Notes: generated by a model not told the origin, from the sequence alone. A stretch of DNA of 54,070 nt from Mycobacterium sp. MFM001 (GCF_003402475.1 NZ_BFAB01000021.1:1-54070); one strand, 5' to 3'. Positions 7,473 through 16,043 are shown, counted from the stretch's first letter. Made by a program: numbers and translations.

Positions 7473-8714
7473 CTAGCCAGCGCGCATGGCAATCGCCTTG
7501 CTGCGCTCTTCACGGGCGCCGTCGATCGGTTGGAGTTTGGCCTTCACCGGGCCGGCGCCCAGGTCGATGTGCGGCTCCGCTCCCGGAGCCCCGACGTCGA
7601 CCATCCGGCGCATCCACCGGCGCGCGGGCTCCTCCACGAAATGGAACAGCACGATCGCAATGACCGTGGCGATCGCGAGCAGGCCGACGACCATCAGCTT
7701 GCCTCCGAAGCCCTGCAACGTGAGCTCGAACTGGCGCGCGGCCCATATCCAGGCGGTGTGCACCAGTTCGTGAACCATGTACAGGCAGAACGAGATCTCG
7801 CCGCCGAAAACCATGGCCCGCAGCGACAGCAGCCGGGGCAGGCTTCCGGTGCCCATCGCGAGCGTCATCACCAGCGGCACGAACAGCACGTCGACCAGGC
7901 CGTCGCTGTCGATGACTCCCGGTATCGGGAATGCGTCGAGCAGGTACAACAGCCCCACGATGGTGGCGGTGAGCAGCAGCGAAACGTACCCGGCACCGCG
8001 CCTTGCACGGTCAGTGAGGCGCAGCCGCATGACGGCGGCGGCAACCAGTGCTCCCGCCGTGAATTGCATGACGATGCGCGGCAACCAGCTCCACGGCGTG
8101 TAGAACTGGCCGCTGGCCAACAACAGGAAGACCGGCGGCAGCGACGCGCCGAAGGCCAGGAAGACCAGGCTTCGGGCTCTGGTGGCGTGCGCCATCCGGA
8201 AGATGACCAGCACCAGCGCACCAAACAGCAGATAGGCCAACCATTCGGCGCTGATCGACCATGCCGGGCCGTCCCAGCTCGATCCGTCGAAGTACGGCTG
8301 GAACCACAGCTGCACCAGCAGAACCTGGCGCACATAGCTGACGGCGGTCAGCCGGCTGATGTCCTCCGATGGCACGTGGCCGACGTGCAGCGTGAAGATC
8401 CACCACGCGGCTGCCAGGTGCAAGGTCACCAAATAGACCGGCCAGACCCGGGCCAGCCGCAGCCACAGGAAGTGCAGTGTGGCGCGGGTAGACCATGACC
8501 AGCCCATCCGGTCCAGATAGTTCCAGGTCAACACGAAGCCACTGAGGATGAAGAACAGGTCGACGCCCTGCGCGCCGCAGTTGAGCACCGGTGCGAGGGC
8601 GTCGCTGAAGTCGGGTGCCGATTCCCGCAGCAGCGGGCGAAAGTGGAACAGCACTACCCACACGGCGGCGATGATGCGAAGACCGGTGAGGGCCTTGATG
8701 TCTCCGCTGCGCAC
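7473..8714 (-). CDS. membrane acyltransferase, acyltransferase-3 (OafA/YrhL) family
   Basis: The 413-residue multi-pass membrane protein starts with LTGLRIIAAVWVVLFHF, which carries the conserved Arg and the catalytic His of acyltransferase-3 proteins. It continues with GVDLFFILSGFVLTW, another family signature, and about ten hydrophobic helices. Family members transfer acyl groups from acyl-CoA to sugars or lipids exposed at the outer face of the membrane. It is upstream of and probably co-transcribed with the SGNH hydrolase. It appears homologous to Rv0517. The exact acceptor is unknown. Confidence 0.87.
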   Translation of the reverse strand: MRSGDIKALTGLRIIAAVWVVLFHFRPLLRESAPDFSDALAPVLNCGAQGVDLFFILSGFVLTWNYLDRMGWSWSTRATLHFLWLRLARVWPVYLVTLHLAAAWWIFTLHVGHVPSEDISRLTAVSYVRQVLLVQLWFQPYFDGSSWDGPAWSISAEWLAYLLFGALVLVIFRMAHATRARSLVFLAFGASLPPVFLLLASGQFYTPWSWLPRIVMQFTAGALVAAAVMRLRLTDRARRGAGYVSLLLTATIVGLLYLLDAFPIPGVIDSDGLVDVLFVPLVMTLAMGTGSLPRLLSLRAMVFGGEISFCLYMVHELVHTAWIWAARQFELTLQGFGGKLMVVGLLAIATVIAIVLFHFVEEPARRWMRRMVDVGAPGAEPHIDLGAGPVKAKLQPIDGAREERSKAIAMRAG

Positions 8715-8785
8715 AACACTCTTTCCGGGACGTCGCTGCTGGTTTCGTTCGCGCCACTGCGTCGGCCGGCCGGACAGGGCCGCCT

Positions 8786-8803
8786 CTCACGCGGCAGCGT
8801 GAG
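8786..8803. repeat. short perfect inverted repeat in the furA upstream region
   Basis: CTCACGC (8786-8792) and GCGTGAG (8797-8803) form a perfect 7-bp palindrome with a 4-base loop. It lies in the 187-bp spacer between the divergent acyltransferase and furA genes. It could be an operator or a small hairpin in the acyltransferase leader; no function is assigned. Confidence 0.35.
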
Positions 8804-8866
8804 GAGAGTATCAGTGCGATGCCCCGAATGCCGCGTCGGAACGCCGGGACACAGCCCCGCAAAGTA

Positions 8867-8897
8867 TTGACTCATTCCAGAAAAGGGGCAATATTCC
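8867..8897 (+). promoter_or_regulatory. furA-katG promoter
   Basis: TTGACT at 8867-8872 is a good -35 element, and the AT-rich ATATTC (8891-8896) lies about 18-19 bp downstream as -10. The GTG start at 8902 is only a few bases further, which implies a nearly leaderless transcript. The arrangement and the AT-rich block match the mycobacterial furA promoter region, where FurA is known to bind and repress its own operon. Start-site placement is inferred. Confidence 0.6.
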
Positions 8898-8901
8898 TAC
8901 T

Positions 8902-9324
8902 GTGTCCTCGAGTCGGGATTACGCGGAGCAACTGCGTATGGCCGATTTGCGCGTGACTCGCCCCAGGCTGGCGGTTCTGGAGGCCGTGCAGGCGCATCCG
9001 CACGCCGATACCGACACGATCTTCGAAGCGGTCCGATTCGACCTGCCCAAGGTGTCCCGTCAGGCCGTCTACGACGTCCTGGCCGCGCTGACCGGCGCGG
9101 GCCTGGTGCGACGAATCCAGCCGTCCGGCCACGTTGCCCGCTACGAGTCGCGGGTCGCCGACAACCACCACCACCTCGTCTGCCGCTCATGCGGAGCGAT
9201 CGCGGACGTCGACTGTGCCGTCGGTGAGGCGCCCTGCCTGATCCCGTCGGACGACAACGGCTTCGACCTCGACGAGGCCGAGGTCATCTATTGGGGCCTG
9301 TGCCCCGACTGCTCGACATCTTGA
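8902..9324 (+). CDS. furA: FurA, Fur-family redox-responsive repressor of katG
   Basis: This 140-residue protein is a close homologue of mycobacterial FurA. The DNA-binding winged helix (about 1-85) contains VSRQAVYDVLAALTGAGLV, and the dimerisation/metal-binding half has DNHHHLVCRSCG and a C-terminal CPDC. The two CxxC pairs are the expected structural zinc or redox-sensing cysteines. FurA represses its own transcription and that of katG, with relief under peroxide. The GTG start at 8902 keeps the usual N-terminus (MSSSRDYAEQLR). katG follows after 36 bp in the same direction, so the two form an operon. Confidence 0.96.
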   Translation: MSSSRDYAEQLRMADLRVTRPRLAVLEAVQAHPHADTDTIFEAVRFDLPKVSRQAVYDVLAALTGAGLVRRIQPSGHVARYESRVADNHHHLVCRSCGAIADVDCAVGEAPCLIPSDDNGFDLDEAEVIYWGLCPDCSTS

Positions 9325-9360
9325 TCACCGATTCACCTACCCCCGAAAGGAAGCACCCCG

Positions 9361-11541
9361 GTGTCAGAAAGTGAAAACCCGGCAATCCCCTCCCCTACTC
9401 CGCAGGCGCACCGGCCCTTGACCAACCGGGACTGGTGGCCCAACCAGCCGGATCTGTCGGTTCTGAAAAAGCATGCGCCGCAGGCAAATCCGATGGGCGA
9501 GAGCTTCAACTACGCGGAGGAGTTCAAGAAGCTCGACCTTGAGGCGCTCAAGCGTGACCTCGTCGAGGTGATGACGACGTCGCAGGACTGGTGGCCGGCG
9601 GACTACGGCCACTACGGGCCGATGTTCATCCGGATGAGCTGGCATGCGGCAGGCACGTACCGCATCCACGACGGCCGCGGTGGCGGCGGCGAAGGCGCCC
9701 AGCGCTTTGCACCGCTGAACAGCTGGCCGGACAACGTGATCCTGGACAAGGCCCGTCGATTGCTGTGGCCGGTCAAAAAGAAGTACGGCAAGAAGATCTC
9801 CTGGGCCGACCTGATCATCTTCGCCGGCAACTGTGCCTATGAAGCCATGGGATTCAAGACGTTCGGGTTCGGCTTCGGCCGAGAGGATATCTACGAACCC
9901 GAGGAGATCTTCTGGGGTCCCGAAGACACCTGGCTCGGCGACGAGCGGTACGCCGGCGCGCGGGAGGATCTTCACCCACCGTTCGGCGCCACCCAGATGG
10001 GCCTCATCTACGTCAACCCGGAAGGGCCCAATGGCGAGCCTGATCCCCTCAAGGCGGCCATCGACACCCGTGTGACATTCGGCCGGATGGCGATGAACGA
10101 TGTCGAGACCGCCGCGCTGATCGTCGGCGGGCACACGGTCGGCAAGACCCACGGTGCCGGTCCTGCCGACCTGGTGGGTCCCGAGCCGGAGGCGGCCCCG
10201 ATCGAGCAGCAGGGCCTGGGCTGGAAGAGCGCGTTCGGCAGCGGCAAGGGCCGGGACGCGATCGGCAGTGGCCTCGAGGTGGTCTGGACGCCTACCCCCA
10301 CGAAGTGGGACAACAGTTTCCTGGAGACCCTCTACGGCTACGAGTGGGAGCTGACCAAGAGCCCCGCCGACTGCTGGCAGTGGACTGCCAAGGACGCCGA
10401 GCCGGTGATCCCCGATCCGTTCGACCCGTCGGTAAAGCGCCTCCCGACAATGCTTACGACGGATCTGGGGCTGCGGATGGATCCGATCTACGGCAAGATC
10501 ACCCGTCGCTGGCTGGACCACCCCGAGGAGTTGGAGGAGGAGTTCGCCAAGGCGTGGTACAAGCTGTTGCACCGCGACATGGGACCGATCAGCCGCTACC
10601 TCGGCCCCTGGGTTGCCGAGCCGCAGCTGTGGCAGGACCCGGTACCCGCCGTCGACCACAAGTTGATCGACGACAAGGACATTGCCGCTCTGAAGAGCAA
10701 GTTGCTCGAGTCCGGGTTGTCCATCCCGCAGCTGGTGTCCACCGCGTGGGCCTCGGCGGCAAGTTTCCGCGGCACCGACAAGCGCGGCGGCGCCAACGGT
10801 GCTCGGATTCGCCTTGCGCCGCAGAAGGATTGGGAGATCAACAGCCCAGCTGAGCTGGCCAAGGTGCTGCCGGTGCTCGAAAAGGTCCAGCAGGACTTCA
10901 ACGCCTCGCTGTCCGGCGGCAAGAAAGTCTCCCTGGCCGACGTGATCGTGCTGGGTGGATGCGCAGCGGTCGAAGCGGCGGCGAAGAAGGCCGGGTTCGA
11001 CATCACGGTGCCGTTTGCGCCTGGGCGCACCGACGCCACTCAGGAGCAGACCGATGTGGAGTCGTTCGCCGTGCTCGAACCGAAGGCCGACGGGTTCCGC
11101 AACTATCTGCGAGGCGGCGAGAAGTTGTCGCCGGAGACCCTTCTGGTGGACCGGGCCTACATGTTGAACCTGACCGCTCCGGAGATGACGGTCCTCATCG
11201 GGGGCTTGCGTGCACTGGGCGCCAACTTCGGCCAAACCAAGCACGGCGTGTTCACCGACCGGCCCGAGACGTTGACCAACGACTTCTTCGTGAATCTGGT
11301 CGACATGAACAACGAGTGGAAGGTTTCGGAGTCCACGGAGAACGTCTACGAGGTTCGTGACCGCTCAACGGGCCAACTCAAGTGGACCGCCACGGCCGTT
11401 GACTTGGTGTTCGGTTCGAACTCGCAGCTGCGCGGGTTGTCGGAGGTCTACGCCGCCGACGACGCGAAGGAGAAGTTCGTGGCCGACTTCGTGGCCGCGT
11501 GGGACAAGGTGATGAACCTGGACCGGTTCGACCTCGCCTGA
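9361..11541 (+). CDS. katG: catalase-peroxidase KatG
   Basis: This 726-residue haem enzyme removes hydrogen peroxide and peroxynitrite. In mycobacteria it also activates the prodrug isoniazid. All catalytic residues are visible: distal R91, W94 and H95 (RMSWHAAGTYR), proximal H258 (GGHTVGKTHG), and the W94-Y217-M243 residues that form the catalytic adduct. The second, non-haem-binding KatG repeat occupies about 430-726. The residue equivalent to M. tuberculosis S315 is a Ser (S303), with Gly rather than Thr before it. AGGAAG at 9348-9353 precedes the GTG start. It is expressed behind furA and ends at a strong hairpin. Confidence 0.98.
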   Translation: MSESENPAIPSPTPQAHRPLTNRDWWPNQPDLSVLKKHAPQANPMGESFNYAEEFKKLDLEALKRDLVEVMTTSQDWWPADYGHYGPMFIRMSWHAAGTYRIHDGRGGGGEGAQRFAPLNSWPDNVILDKARRLLWPVKKKYGKKISWADLIIFAGNCAYEAMGFKTFGFGFGREDIYEPEEIFWGPEDTWLGDERYAGAREDLHPPFGATQMGLIYVNPEGPNGEPDPLKAAIDTRVTFGRMAMNDVETAALIVGGHTVGKTHGAGPADLVGPEPEAAPIEQQGLGWKSAFGSGKGRDAIGSGLEVVWTPTPTKWDNSFLETLYGYEWELTKSPADCWQWTAKDAEPVIPDPFDPSVKRLPTMLTTDLGLRMDPIYGKITRRWLDHPEELEEEFAKAWYKLLHRDMGPISRYLGPWVAEPQLWQDPVPAVDHKLIDDKDIAALKSKLLESGLSIPQLVSTAWASAASFRGTDKRGGANGARIRLAPQKDWEINSPAELAKVLPVLEKVQQDFNASLSGGKKVSLADVIVLGGCAAVEAAAKKAGFDITVPFAPGRTDATQEQTDVESFAVLEPKADGFRNYLRGGEKLSPETLLVDRAYMLNLTAPEMTVLIGGLRALGANFGQTKHGVFTDRPETLTNDFFVNLVDMNNEWKVSESTENVYEVRDRSTGQLKWTATAVDLVFGSNSQLRGLSEVYAADDAKEKFVADFVAAWDKVMNLDRFDLA

Positions 11542-11557
11542 TCGGCGCCTTAACCAG

Positions 11558-11594
11558 CGGCACCCCGCGAGCTAAGCAGGCTCGCGGGGTGCCG
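11558..11594 (+). terminator. hairpin terminator after katG
   Basis: Positions 11558-11572 pair with 11580-11594 to give a 15-bp GC-rich stem with a 7-base loop (TAAGCAG). The core is ACCCCGCGAGC/GCTCGCGGGGT. There is no U-run after it, which is normal for mycobacterial hairpin terminators. It starts 17 bp after the katG stop and separates the furA-katG operon from the STAS gene. Confidence 0.8.
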
Positions 11595-11752
11595 TGCATA
11601 GAATCCCCACGGGTTATCCGAAAGTTCTTTCTTAGCAAAGTATTAAGCGTTGCACCCGGTGACCTTAGAGTAGCCCATTAGCGTCGCGATCAGGTTGAGG
11701 TCAATTCCTTGCCCGCGTATTTCAGCAACCTGATTGAGAAGTGAGGCCGCTA
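11595..11752 (+). other. spacer upstream of STAS gene
   Basis: This spacer of about 160 bp lies between the katG hairpin and the STAS gene and must contain the STAS promoter. It is noticeably AT-richer than its surroundings around 11620-11650. I see no clear sigma-factor motif that I would defend; in particular no good SigF-type GTTT...GGGTAT pair. Confidence 0.35.
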
Positions 11753-12211
11753 ATGACCGAATCGCTTGGCACGGCAGGTTCCTCATTCACACCGCGCTAC
11801 GGCAGTCCGGCGATCGACTGCGCCGGCGCGCAAGTCCGGGCGCAGTGCCGCCACTTGGCGACTGTGGTGACGATCAGCGGTGCCATCGACGCGATGAACG
11901 TCGAGCGGGTCACTGAGTACAGCAGGCATTTCGTTCTGTCCGACAAGCCCATTGTTTTGGACCTGAGCGGTGTGGATTGTCTGGCCTCCGAAGGCATTCG
12001 CCTGCTGTACCGCATCGATGACGACTGCCGCACCGCCGGAGTCGAGTGGGCTCTGGTCGCAAGCCCGGCGGTCAGCCGCGTGCTGCAGATCACCAACGAT
12101 GAGGGCATGTTTCCCGTCGCCGAGTCGGCGCACGAAGCACTGCACTACTTCGCCGACGCCATCGCGGCGCGCCGTCGGCTGCTGATGCCGCTGCTGCACA
12201 AGACGGCGTAA
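11753..12211 (+). CDS. STAS-domain protein, anti-sigma-factor-antagonist-like
   Basis: The 152-residue protein is built around a single STAS domain (about residues 25-125). It has ATVVTISGAIDAMNVERV as first strand and helix and PIVLDLSGVDCLASEGIRLL around the usual phosphorylatable serine (here in ASEG). Such proteins bind or release anti-sigma factors according to phosphorylation state. It seems homologous to Rv1904, which is also close to katG in M. tuberculosis. I chose the ATG at 11753 rather than an in-frame GTG at 11741 because of GAAGTGAGG upstream. No anti-sigma factor gene is adjacent, so its partner is unknown. Confidence 0.82.
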   Translation: MTESLGTAGSSFTPRYGSPAIDCAGAQVRAQCRHLATVVTISGAIDAMNVERVTEYSRHFVLSDKPIVLDLSGVDCLASEGIRLLYRIDDDCRTAGVEWALVASPAVSRVLQITNDEGMFPVAESAHEALHYFADAIAARRRLLMPLLHKTA

Positions 12212-12247
12212 CGCCGCAGGCCACCGCGCCGCTGCACTTTTCTCGGT

Positions 12248-12784
12248 ATGCTGCTGGTCGTGACGTCGAAACCATTAGCGCTTGCCGCCGCGGCGCTTCT
12301 TCTCGCGGGTTGGGGCGCGACCTCCGGTGTTGCGACCGCCGACCCGACGCCGTCGCCGCAGCCTCACCAGCCGGGTCCGAAGCAGCCGGGTCCAGGTCCC
12401 GGGCCGGCGCAGCCGGAGCCAGGCCAACCGCAGGCGCAGGGGCAGCCGAAGACCACCATCGACCACGACGGCAAGTACGTCGTGGGCACCGACATCGCCC
12501 CCGGCGTCTACACCTCCGCGGGCCCCGTCAACAAGGGCGCGTGCTACTGGAAGCGGCTCGGAGCCGGCGACAACGGCAGCGAGATCCTCGACAGCGCGAT
12601 GACCAAGAAGCCTCAGGTCGTGCAGATCGAGGCGAGCGACAAGGCGTTCAAGACCGACGGCTGCCAGCCCTGGCAGAAGAACGACTCGGCAACTCCCGAT
12701 ACCGGCCGATCGCCCGCGGAAACCAAGGCGGGGATGGACATCCTGAACGGGATCCTCAACGGAGCGCAACCGCCGAAGTCCTGA
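12248..12784 (+). CDS. secreted Pro-rich protein, Rv1906c-like
   Basis: The 178-residue protein has a cleavable signal peptide ending about ATADPTPSP (residues 10-32). A Pro/Gln/Gly-rich linker (about 33-68) is followed by a compact domain with GKYVVGTDIAPGVYTSAGP, ACYWKRLG and DGCQPW. The two Cys probably form a disulfide. It closely resembles M. tuberculosis Rv1906c, a secreted protein of unknown function that also lies next to the katG region. Similar domains occur in other actinobacterial exported proteins. A GTG start at 12260 is possible. The hydrolase gene follows after 7 bp, so they may be co-transcribed. Confidence 0.8.
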   Translation: MLLVVTSKPLALAAAALLLAGWGATSGVATADPTPSPQPHQPGPKQPGPGPGPAQPEPGQPQAQGQPKTTIDHDGKYVVGTDIAPGVYTSAGPVNKGACYWKRLGAGDNGSEILDSAMTKKPQVVQIEASDKAFKTDGCQPWQKNDSATPDTGRSPAETKAGMDILNGILNGAQPPKS

Positions 12785-12791
12785 TTGCGGC

Positions 12792-13472
12792 ATGGAAACC
12801 GTCGAATACGCACCCCGCAGGCTCGTCGACCTCGTCGGTGATGCCGACCGGCGGACCGTGTTGCTGTGGCACGGACAGCAGAGCAATGCCCGCGCCGCCG
12901 TTCGCCCGTTGGCCGAGTTGGTGGCCGGCCATGGGCTGGCCGTGGTGGCGCCCGACTGGAATTCCCACGCCGACGACGGCGGCCGCGACGATCTGCTCCG
13001 CTCGGTGGAGTTCGCCCGGCAGCGAACGACGGAGCCCGACAAGCTCGTGCTCGTCGGCTGGTCGCTGGGCGGCGCTGCAGCGGCCGGGCTGACCGCGCAG
13101 GCACACCGCTACGGCGTGCATTTCGCCCACACCGTCTGTCTGGCCGGTGCATTCATGGTGCCCGACCCGATCACCGGAAAGCAGCCGGCCGCGTGGCTGC
13201 CCGATGCGCAGAACCGCTCGCCGTTCACGTTGCTGCACGGCGTTGCCGACCACGCCGTTCCGGTCGCGACCAGCCGCGACTTCGCATCGGCGCTCGAGCA
13301 GAATGACTGGCCGGTGGAGTTGGTCGAGCTCGCCGCCGACCACGGCTCGATCGCCGGCGCCGGCTACGACCCTGTCGCAGACCGCTATTCGCCCGGCCAG
13401 GACCGCGACACGTTGGCCGTCGCGTCCGATGTGGCCGCCCGCATCGCTGCCGCAGCCGGGATCGCGCGTTAA
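12792..13472 (+). CDS. alpha/beta hydrolase, dienelactone-hydrolase-like
   Basis: This 226-residue alpha/beta hydrolase has the oxyanion region LLWHGQQSN near residue 25, the nucleophile elbow GWSLGG near residue 95, a candidate catalytic Asp in HGVADHAVP and a His in AADHGSIAG. No signal peptide is seen, so it is probably cytoplasmic. It starts 7 bp after the secreted-protein gene. Its TAA overlaps by 4 bp the stop of the convergent hydrolase (shared TTAA at 13469-13472). Substrate unknown; small esters are likely. Confidence 0.82.
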   Translation: METVEYAPRRLVDLVGDADRRTVLLWHGQQSNARAAVRPLAELVAGHGLAVVAPDWNSHADDGGRDDLLRSVEFARQRTTEPDKLVLVGWSLGGAAAAGLTAQAHRYGVHFAHTVCLAGAFMVPDPITGKQPAAWLPDAQNRSPFTLLHGVADHAVPVATSRDFASALEQNDWPVELVELAADHGSIAGAGYDPVADRYSPGQDRDTLAVASDVAARIAAAAGIAR

Positions 13473-14692
13473 GGCTGGGCAATCCAGTCCCGCAGCTTTG
13501 CGTAGACCTGCGGGTGGTGCAGCAGATCGAAATGGTGCAATCCGGCCAGGGTCACCCCATGCTCGGGTTCGAACGGAATCGACCGCGACGTGCCGCGGCC
13601 CGCGGCACTTGCCGGCCGCACCAGGTAGTCGCCGGCGACAATTCCGACCAGCGCCGGCGCGGACGTCGTCGCCACGAAATGGTAAGTGGCGCCGGGAAGA
13701 AACGGTACTTCCCGGCAGCGATCCCGCAGAAACTCGTCCGGATCGGCGTCGCACCAGTCCTCGTCGAGGCAGGAGCCGAAGCGCAGGTCTTTGACCCCGG
13801 CACTGCGGGTGTTCAAAAAGCCTGCAATCGCACGTGTTTCGGGCAGCCGCGCCATTGCCCACGACGCAACGTTGACGCCCTTTTCCAAATCGGCGCCCAG
13901 ATGCGGTGAGCCGAGGCAGACAACATGACTCACCGCGCCGGTCCATTGATGTTGTTGCTGCGCGCCGTAATGGCATGCGCTTCGTATCACCAGACCCCCC
14001 ATCGAGTGGCCCACCAGCACCAGCTCATCGACGGGAACAGGCCATTGCGTATGCAGGCGGTTCAGCAAGTCGGCGAGCGTGCGGCCGTTGACCGATATGT
14101 GCAGCCCGGTGTTGTACCGCAGGTAAATCGGCGTGAATCCGAGATCGTCGCGCAGGCGTTCGCCGTAGCTGCGCCCGTCGTCGCCCTCTCGCGGCGCGCG
14201 AGACCAGGACCACTCGGTCAGGCACCAGCCGTGCAGGAAGACGACGACCCGGCCGGTGGCCGCCGGAAACGTTGTGGCCATCGACTCGGCTGTGACGGGA
14301 ATCGGGTTGCCGCAGTGGCGGATTTGCATCTCGCCGGCGAATTTGTTTCCGTGATCGGCCAACTGATCGCCGTAGAGTCCGTTGAGAGCCGCAATGGCCT
14401 TGGCGATTCTGCGGCGTGTTACCAACTCGTCGTCGCCGTCGTCGCCCCACACCTCGGAGGCCACCGAGCTCGCTGCGCGAGCCGCGCCGCGAATGCCGCT
14501 GTCCACGCCGCGATAGATGTTGTGCGCGAGCGCGTTGTGCACCGCCCTGGTCGGTGCCGCGGGCGGCCCGATCGACGCGAAGACCCGCTCGGCGATCCCG
14601 GCATGCATCCCCCGCACGAGCGCCGTCACGACTGCGGACGCCTCCCCGGCCAGCTCGCCAACTGCGCGGATGTCGCTGCGCTGCATCGTCAC
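13469..14692 (-). CDS. alpha/beta hydrolase, lipase/PGAP1-like esterase
   Basis: The 407-residue protein has a helical N-terminal region of about 140 residues with Ala-rich stretches, then an alpha/beta hydrolase core. The core has VVVFLHGWCLTEWSW as oxyanion loop and the nucleophile elbow VLVGHSMGGLVIRSA near residue 228. The catalytic His is probably in the C-terminal LAGLHHFDLLHHP. SPHLGAD and FGSCLDEDW resemble PGAP1/lipase-class proteins acting on long-chain esters. The start is GTG at 14692 or ATG at 14686; the latter has GGGGG upstream. It is divergent from the acyl-CoA dehydrogenase, suggesting a lipid-metabolism context. Confidence 0.8.
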   Translation of the reverse strand: MTMQRSDIRAVGELAGEASAVVTALVRGMHAGIAERVFASIGPPAAPTRAVHNALAHNIYRGVDSGIRGAARAASSVASEVWGDDGDDELVTRRRIAKAIAALNGLYGDQLADHGNKFAGEMQIRHCGNPIPVTAESMATTFPAATGRVVVFLHGWCLTEWSWSRAPREGDDGRSYGERLRDDLGFTPIYLRYNTGLHISVNGRTLADLLNRLHTQWPVPVDELVLVGHSMGGLVIRSACHYGAQQQHQWTGAVSHVVCLGSPHLGADLEKGVNVASWAMARLPETRAIAGFLNTRSAGVKDLRFGSCLDEDWCDADPDEFLRDRCREVPFLPGATYHFVATTSAPALVGIVAGDYLVRPASAAGRGTSRSIPFEPEHGVTLAGLHHFDLLHHPQVYAKLRDWIAQP

Positions 14693-14736
14693 ACCCCCAA
14701 CGTGTCCAGGTCCCCTCCCCGATGATTTGTGCGTTG

Positions 14737-14754
14737 AGTATACAAGCGTTTACT
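14737..14754. promoter_or_regulatory. candidate TetR-type palindromic operator
   Basis: The 18 bases AGTATACAAGCGTTTACT form an imperfect palindrome, AGTA-N-AC...GT-N-TACT. Arms of this kind are typical of TetR-family sites. It overlaps a candidate -35 (TTTACT, 14749-14754) for the acyl-CoA dehydrogenase. The divergent hydrolase starts 45 bp away, so both genes could be controlled. No TetR gene is in the window. Confidence 0.45.
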
Positions 14755-14776
14755 GTGTGCGCGGTCGGTCTACACT
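14749..14776 (+). promoter_or_regulatory. candidate promoter of acyl-CoA dehydrogenase
   Basis: TTTACT (14749-14754) and TACACT (14771-14776) are spaced by 16 bp and match SigA-type -35/-10 elements reasonably. The predicted start of transcription would be about 14783, giving a leader of about 25 bases containing the AGGAG site at 14799-14803. Confidence 0.45.
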
Positions 14777-14808
14777 GGCGCGTGCCCGCACACCTGATAG
14801 GAGCCCTG

Positions 14809-16026
14809 ATGGACGCCACGTTCTCGATGGAACTGCCCGAGGAGGTCGTGCACGTCCGTGACTGGGTACACGAGTTCGCCGAGTCAGTGATCAGGCCGGC
14901 GGCGGCCGAGTGGGACGAGCGGGAGGAAACGCCGTGGCCGATCATCCAGGAGGCCGCCAAGGTCGGGCTGTACACCCCGGATTTGTTCGCGCAGATGGCC
15001 GCCGAGCCGAGCGGACTCGGCCTGCTGACCGTGTTCGAGGAAACGTTTTGGGGCGACGCCGGAATCGCGTTGTCCATTTTGGCCACCGGGCTGGCCGCGG
15101 CGGCATTGGCAGCCAATGGGACTCCGGAGCAGCTCGCCGAGTGGTTGCCGCAGATGTTCGGCACTCCGGACGACCCGAAGCTGGCCGCGTTCTGTTCGTC
15201 GGAGCCCGGCGCCGGATCCGACGTCGGAGCGGTGCGCACCCGGGCCGTCTACGACGAAGCGTCCGATGAGTGGGTGCTCAACGGCACCAAAACCTGGGCC
15301 ACCAACGGCGGCATCGCCAACGTGCACGTGGTGGTTGCGTCGGTGGATCCCGAGCTGGGCACTCGCGGCCAGGCCACCTTCATCGTGCCGCCCGGTACGA
15401 AAGGCCTGTCGCAAGGCCAGAAGTTCAAGAAGCACGGCATTCGCGCGTCCCACACCGCCGAGGTGGTGCTCGACGACGTGCACATTCCGGGTGAGCTGAT
15501 CCTCGGCGGCAGAGAACGTTTCGAGCGTCGGCTGGCGAAAATCCGTTCGGGTGAACGGACTTCCAGCCAGGCCGCGATGATGACATTCGAGCGCACGCGC
15601 CCGGCGGTGGGTGCCATGGCGTTGGGTATTGCCCGCGCTGCCTACGAGTACGCGCTGGAATATGCTTGCCAGCGCGAGCAATTCGGCAAGAAGATCGCCG
15701 AATTCCAGGCCATCGCGTTCAAGCTGGCCGACATGAAGAGCCGCCTCGACGCCTCCCGGATGCTGGTGTGGCGGGCAGGCTGGATGCAGCGAAACAACAA
15801 GTCGTTCAGCTCAGCCGAGGGCTCGATGGCAAAACTGTACGCCAGCGAAACCGCGGTCTACGTCACCGACGAAGCCATCCAGATTCTCGGCGGCAACGGC
15901 TACACCCGTGACTATCCCGTCGAGCGGATGCATCGAGACGCCAAGATCTTCACAATCTTCGAAGGAACCAGCGAGATCCAGCGACTCGTCATCGGCAGGG
16001 CGCTGACCGGTCTCACGATCCGCTGA
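14809..16026 (+). CDS. acyl-CoA dehydrogenase (FadE family)
   Basis: The 405-residue flavoprotein oxidises acyl-CoA thioesters to the 2-enoyl-CoA using FAD. The three-domain fold is visible: the N-terminal helical part; the mid beta-domain with FCSSEPGAGSDVG and KTWATNGGIA, which hold FAD and substrate; and the C-terminal helical domain with REQFGKKIAEFQAIAFKLADM. The signature IQILGGNGYTRDYPVERMHRDAK follows. The catalytic Glu is in IFEGTSEIQ, as in medium-chain enzymes. The frame is open from 14416, but AGGAG six bases before the ATG at 14809 and the family N-terminus fix the start. It is probably beta-oxidation related; chain-length preference is unknown. Confidence 0.93.
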   Translation: MDATFSMELPEEVVHVRDWVHEFAESVIRPAAAEWDEREETPWPIIQEAAKVGLYTPDLFAQMAAEPSGLGLLTVFEETFWGDAGIALSILATGLAAAALAANGTPEQLAEWLPQMFGTPDDPKLAAFCSSEPGAGSDVGAVRTRAVYDEASDEWVLNGTKTWATNGGIANVHVVVASVDPELGTRGQATFIVPPGTKGLSQGQKFKKHGIRASHTAEVVLDDVHIPGELILGGRERFERRLAKIRSGERTSSQAAMMTFERTRPAVGAMALGIARAAYEYALEYACQREQFGKKIAEFQAIAFKLADMKSRLDASRMLVWRAGWMQRNNKSFSSAEGSMAKLYASETAVYVTDEAIQILGGNGYTRDYPVERMHRDAKIFTIFEGTSEIQRLVIGRALTGLTIR

Positions 16027-16043
16027 CCCCCGGGCCCACGACA

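Noticed and set aside
7326..8498. A 390-codon plus-strand frame
   Set aside because: Antisense to the membrane acyltransferase; Gln/His/Arg-rich without motifs, as expected from a shadow of Leu/Val/Ala-rich helices.
9364..11244. A 626-codon minus-strand frame opposite katG
   Set aside because: Exact shadow of katG; composition follows the katG codon pattern and no family is recognisable.
11595..11752. SigF-type promoter for the STAS gene
   Set aside because: No acceptable GTTT / GGGTAT pair with correct spacing was found.
14416..14808. N-terminal extension of the acyl-CoA dehydrogenase
   Set aside because: Arg/Pro-rich and antisense to the hydrolase; AGGAG and the family N-terminus fix the start at 14809.
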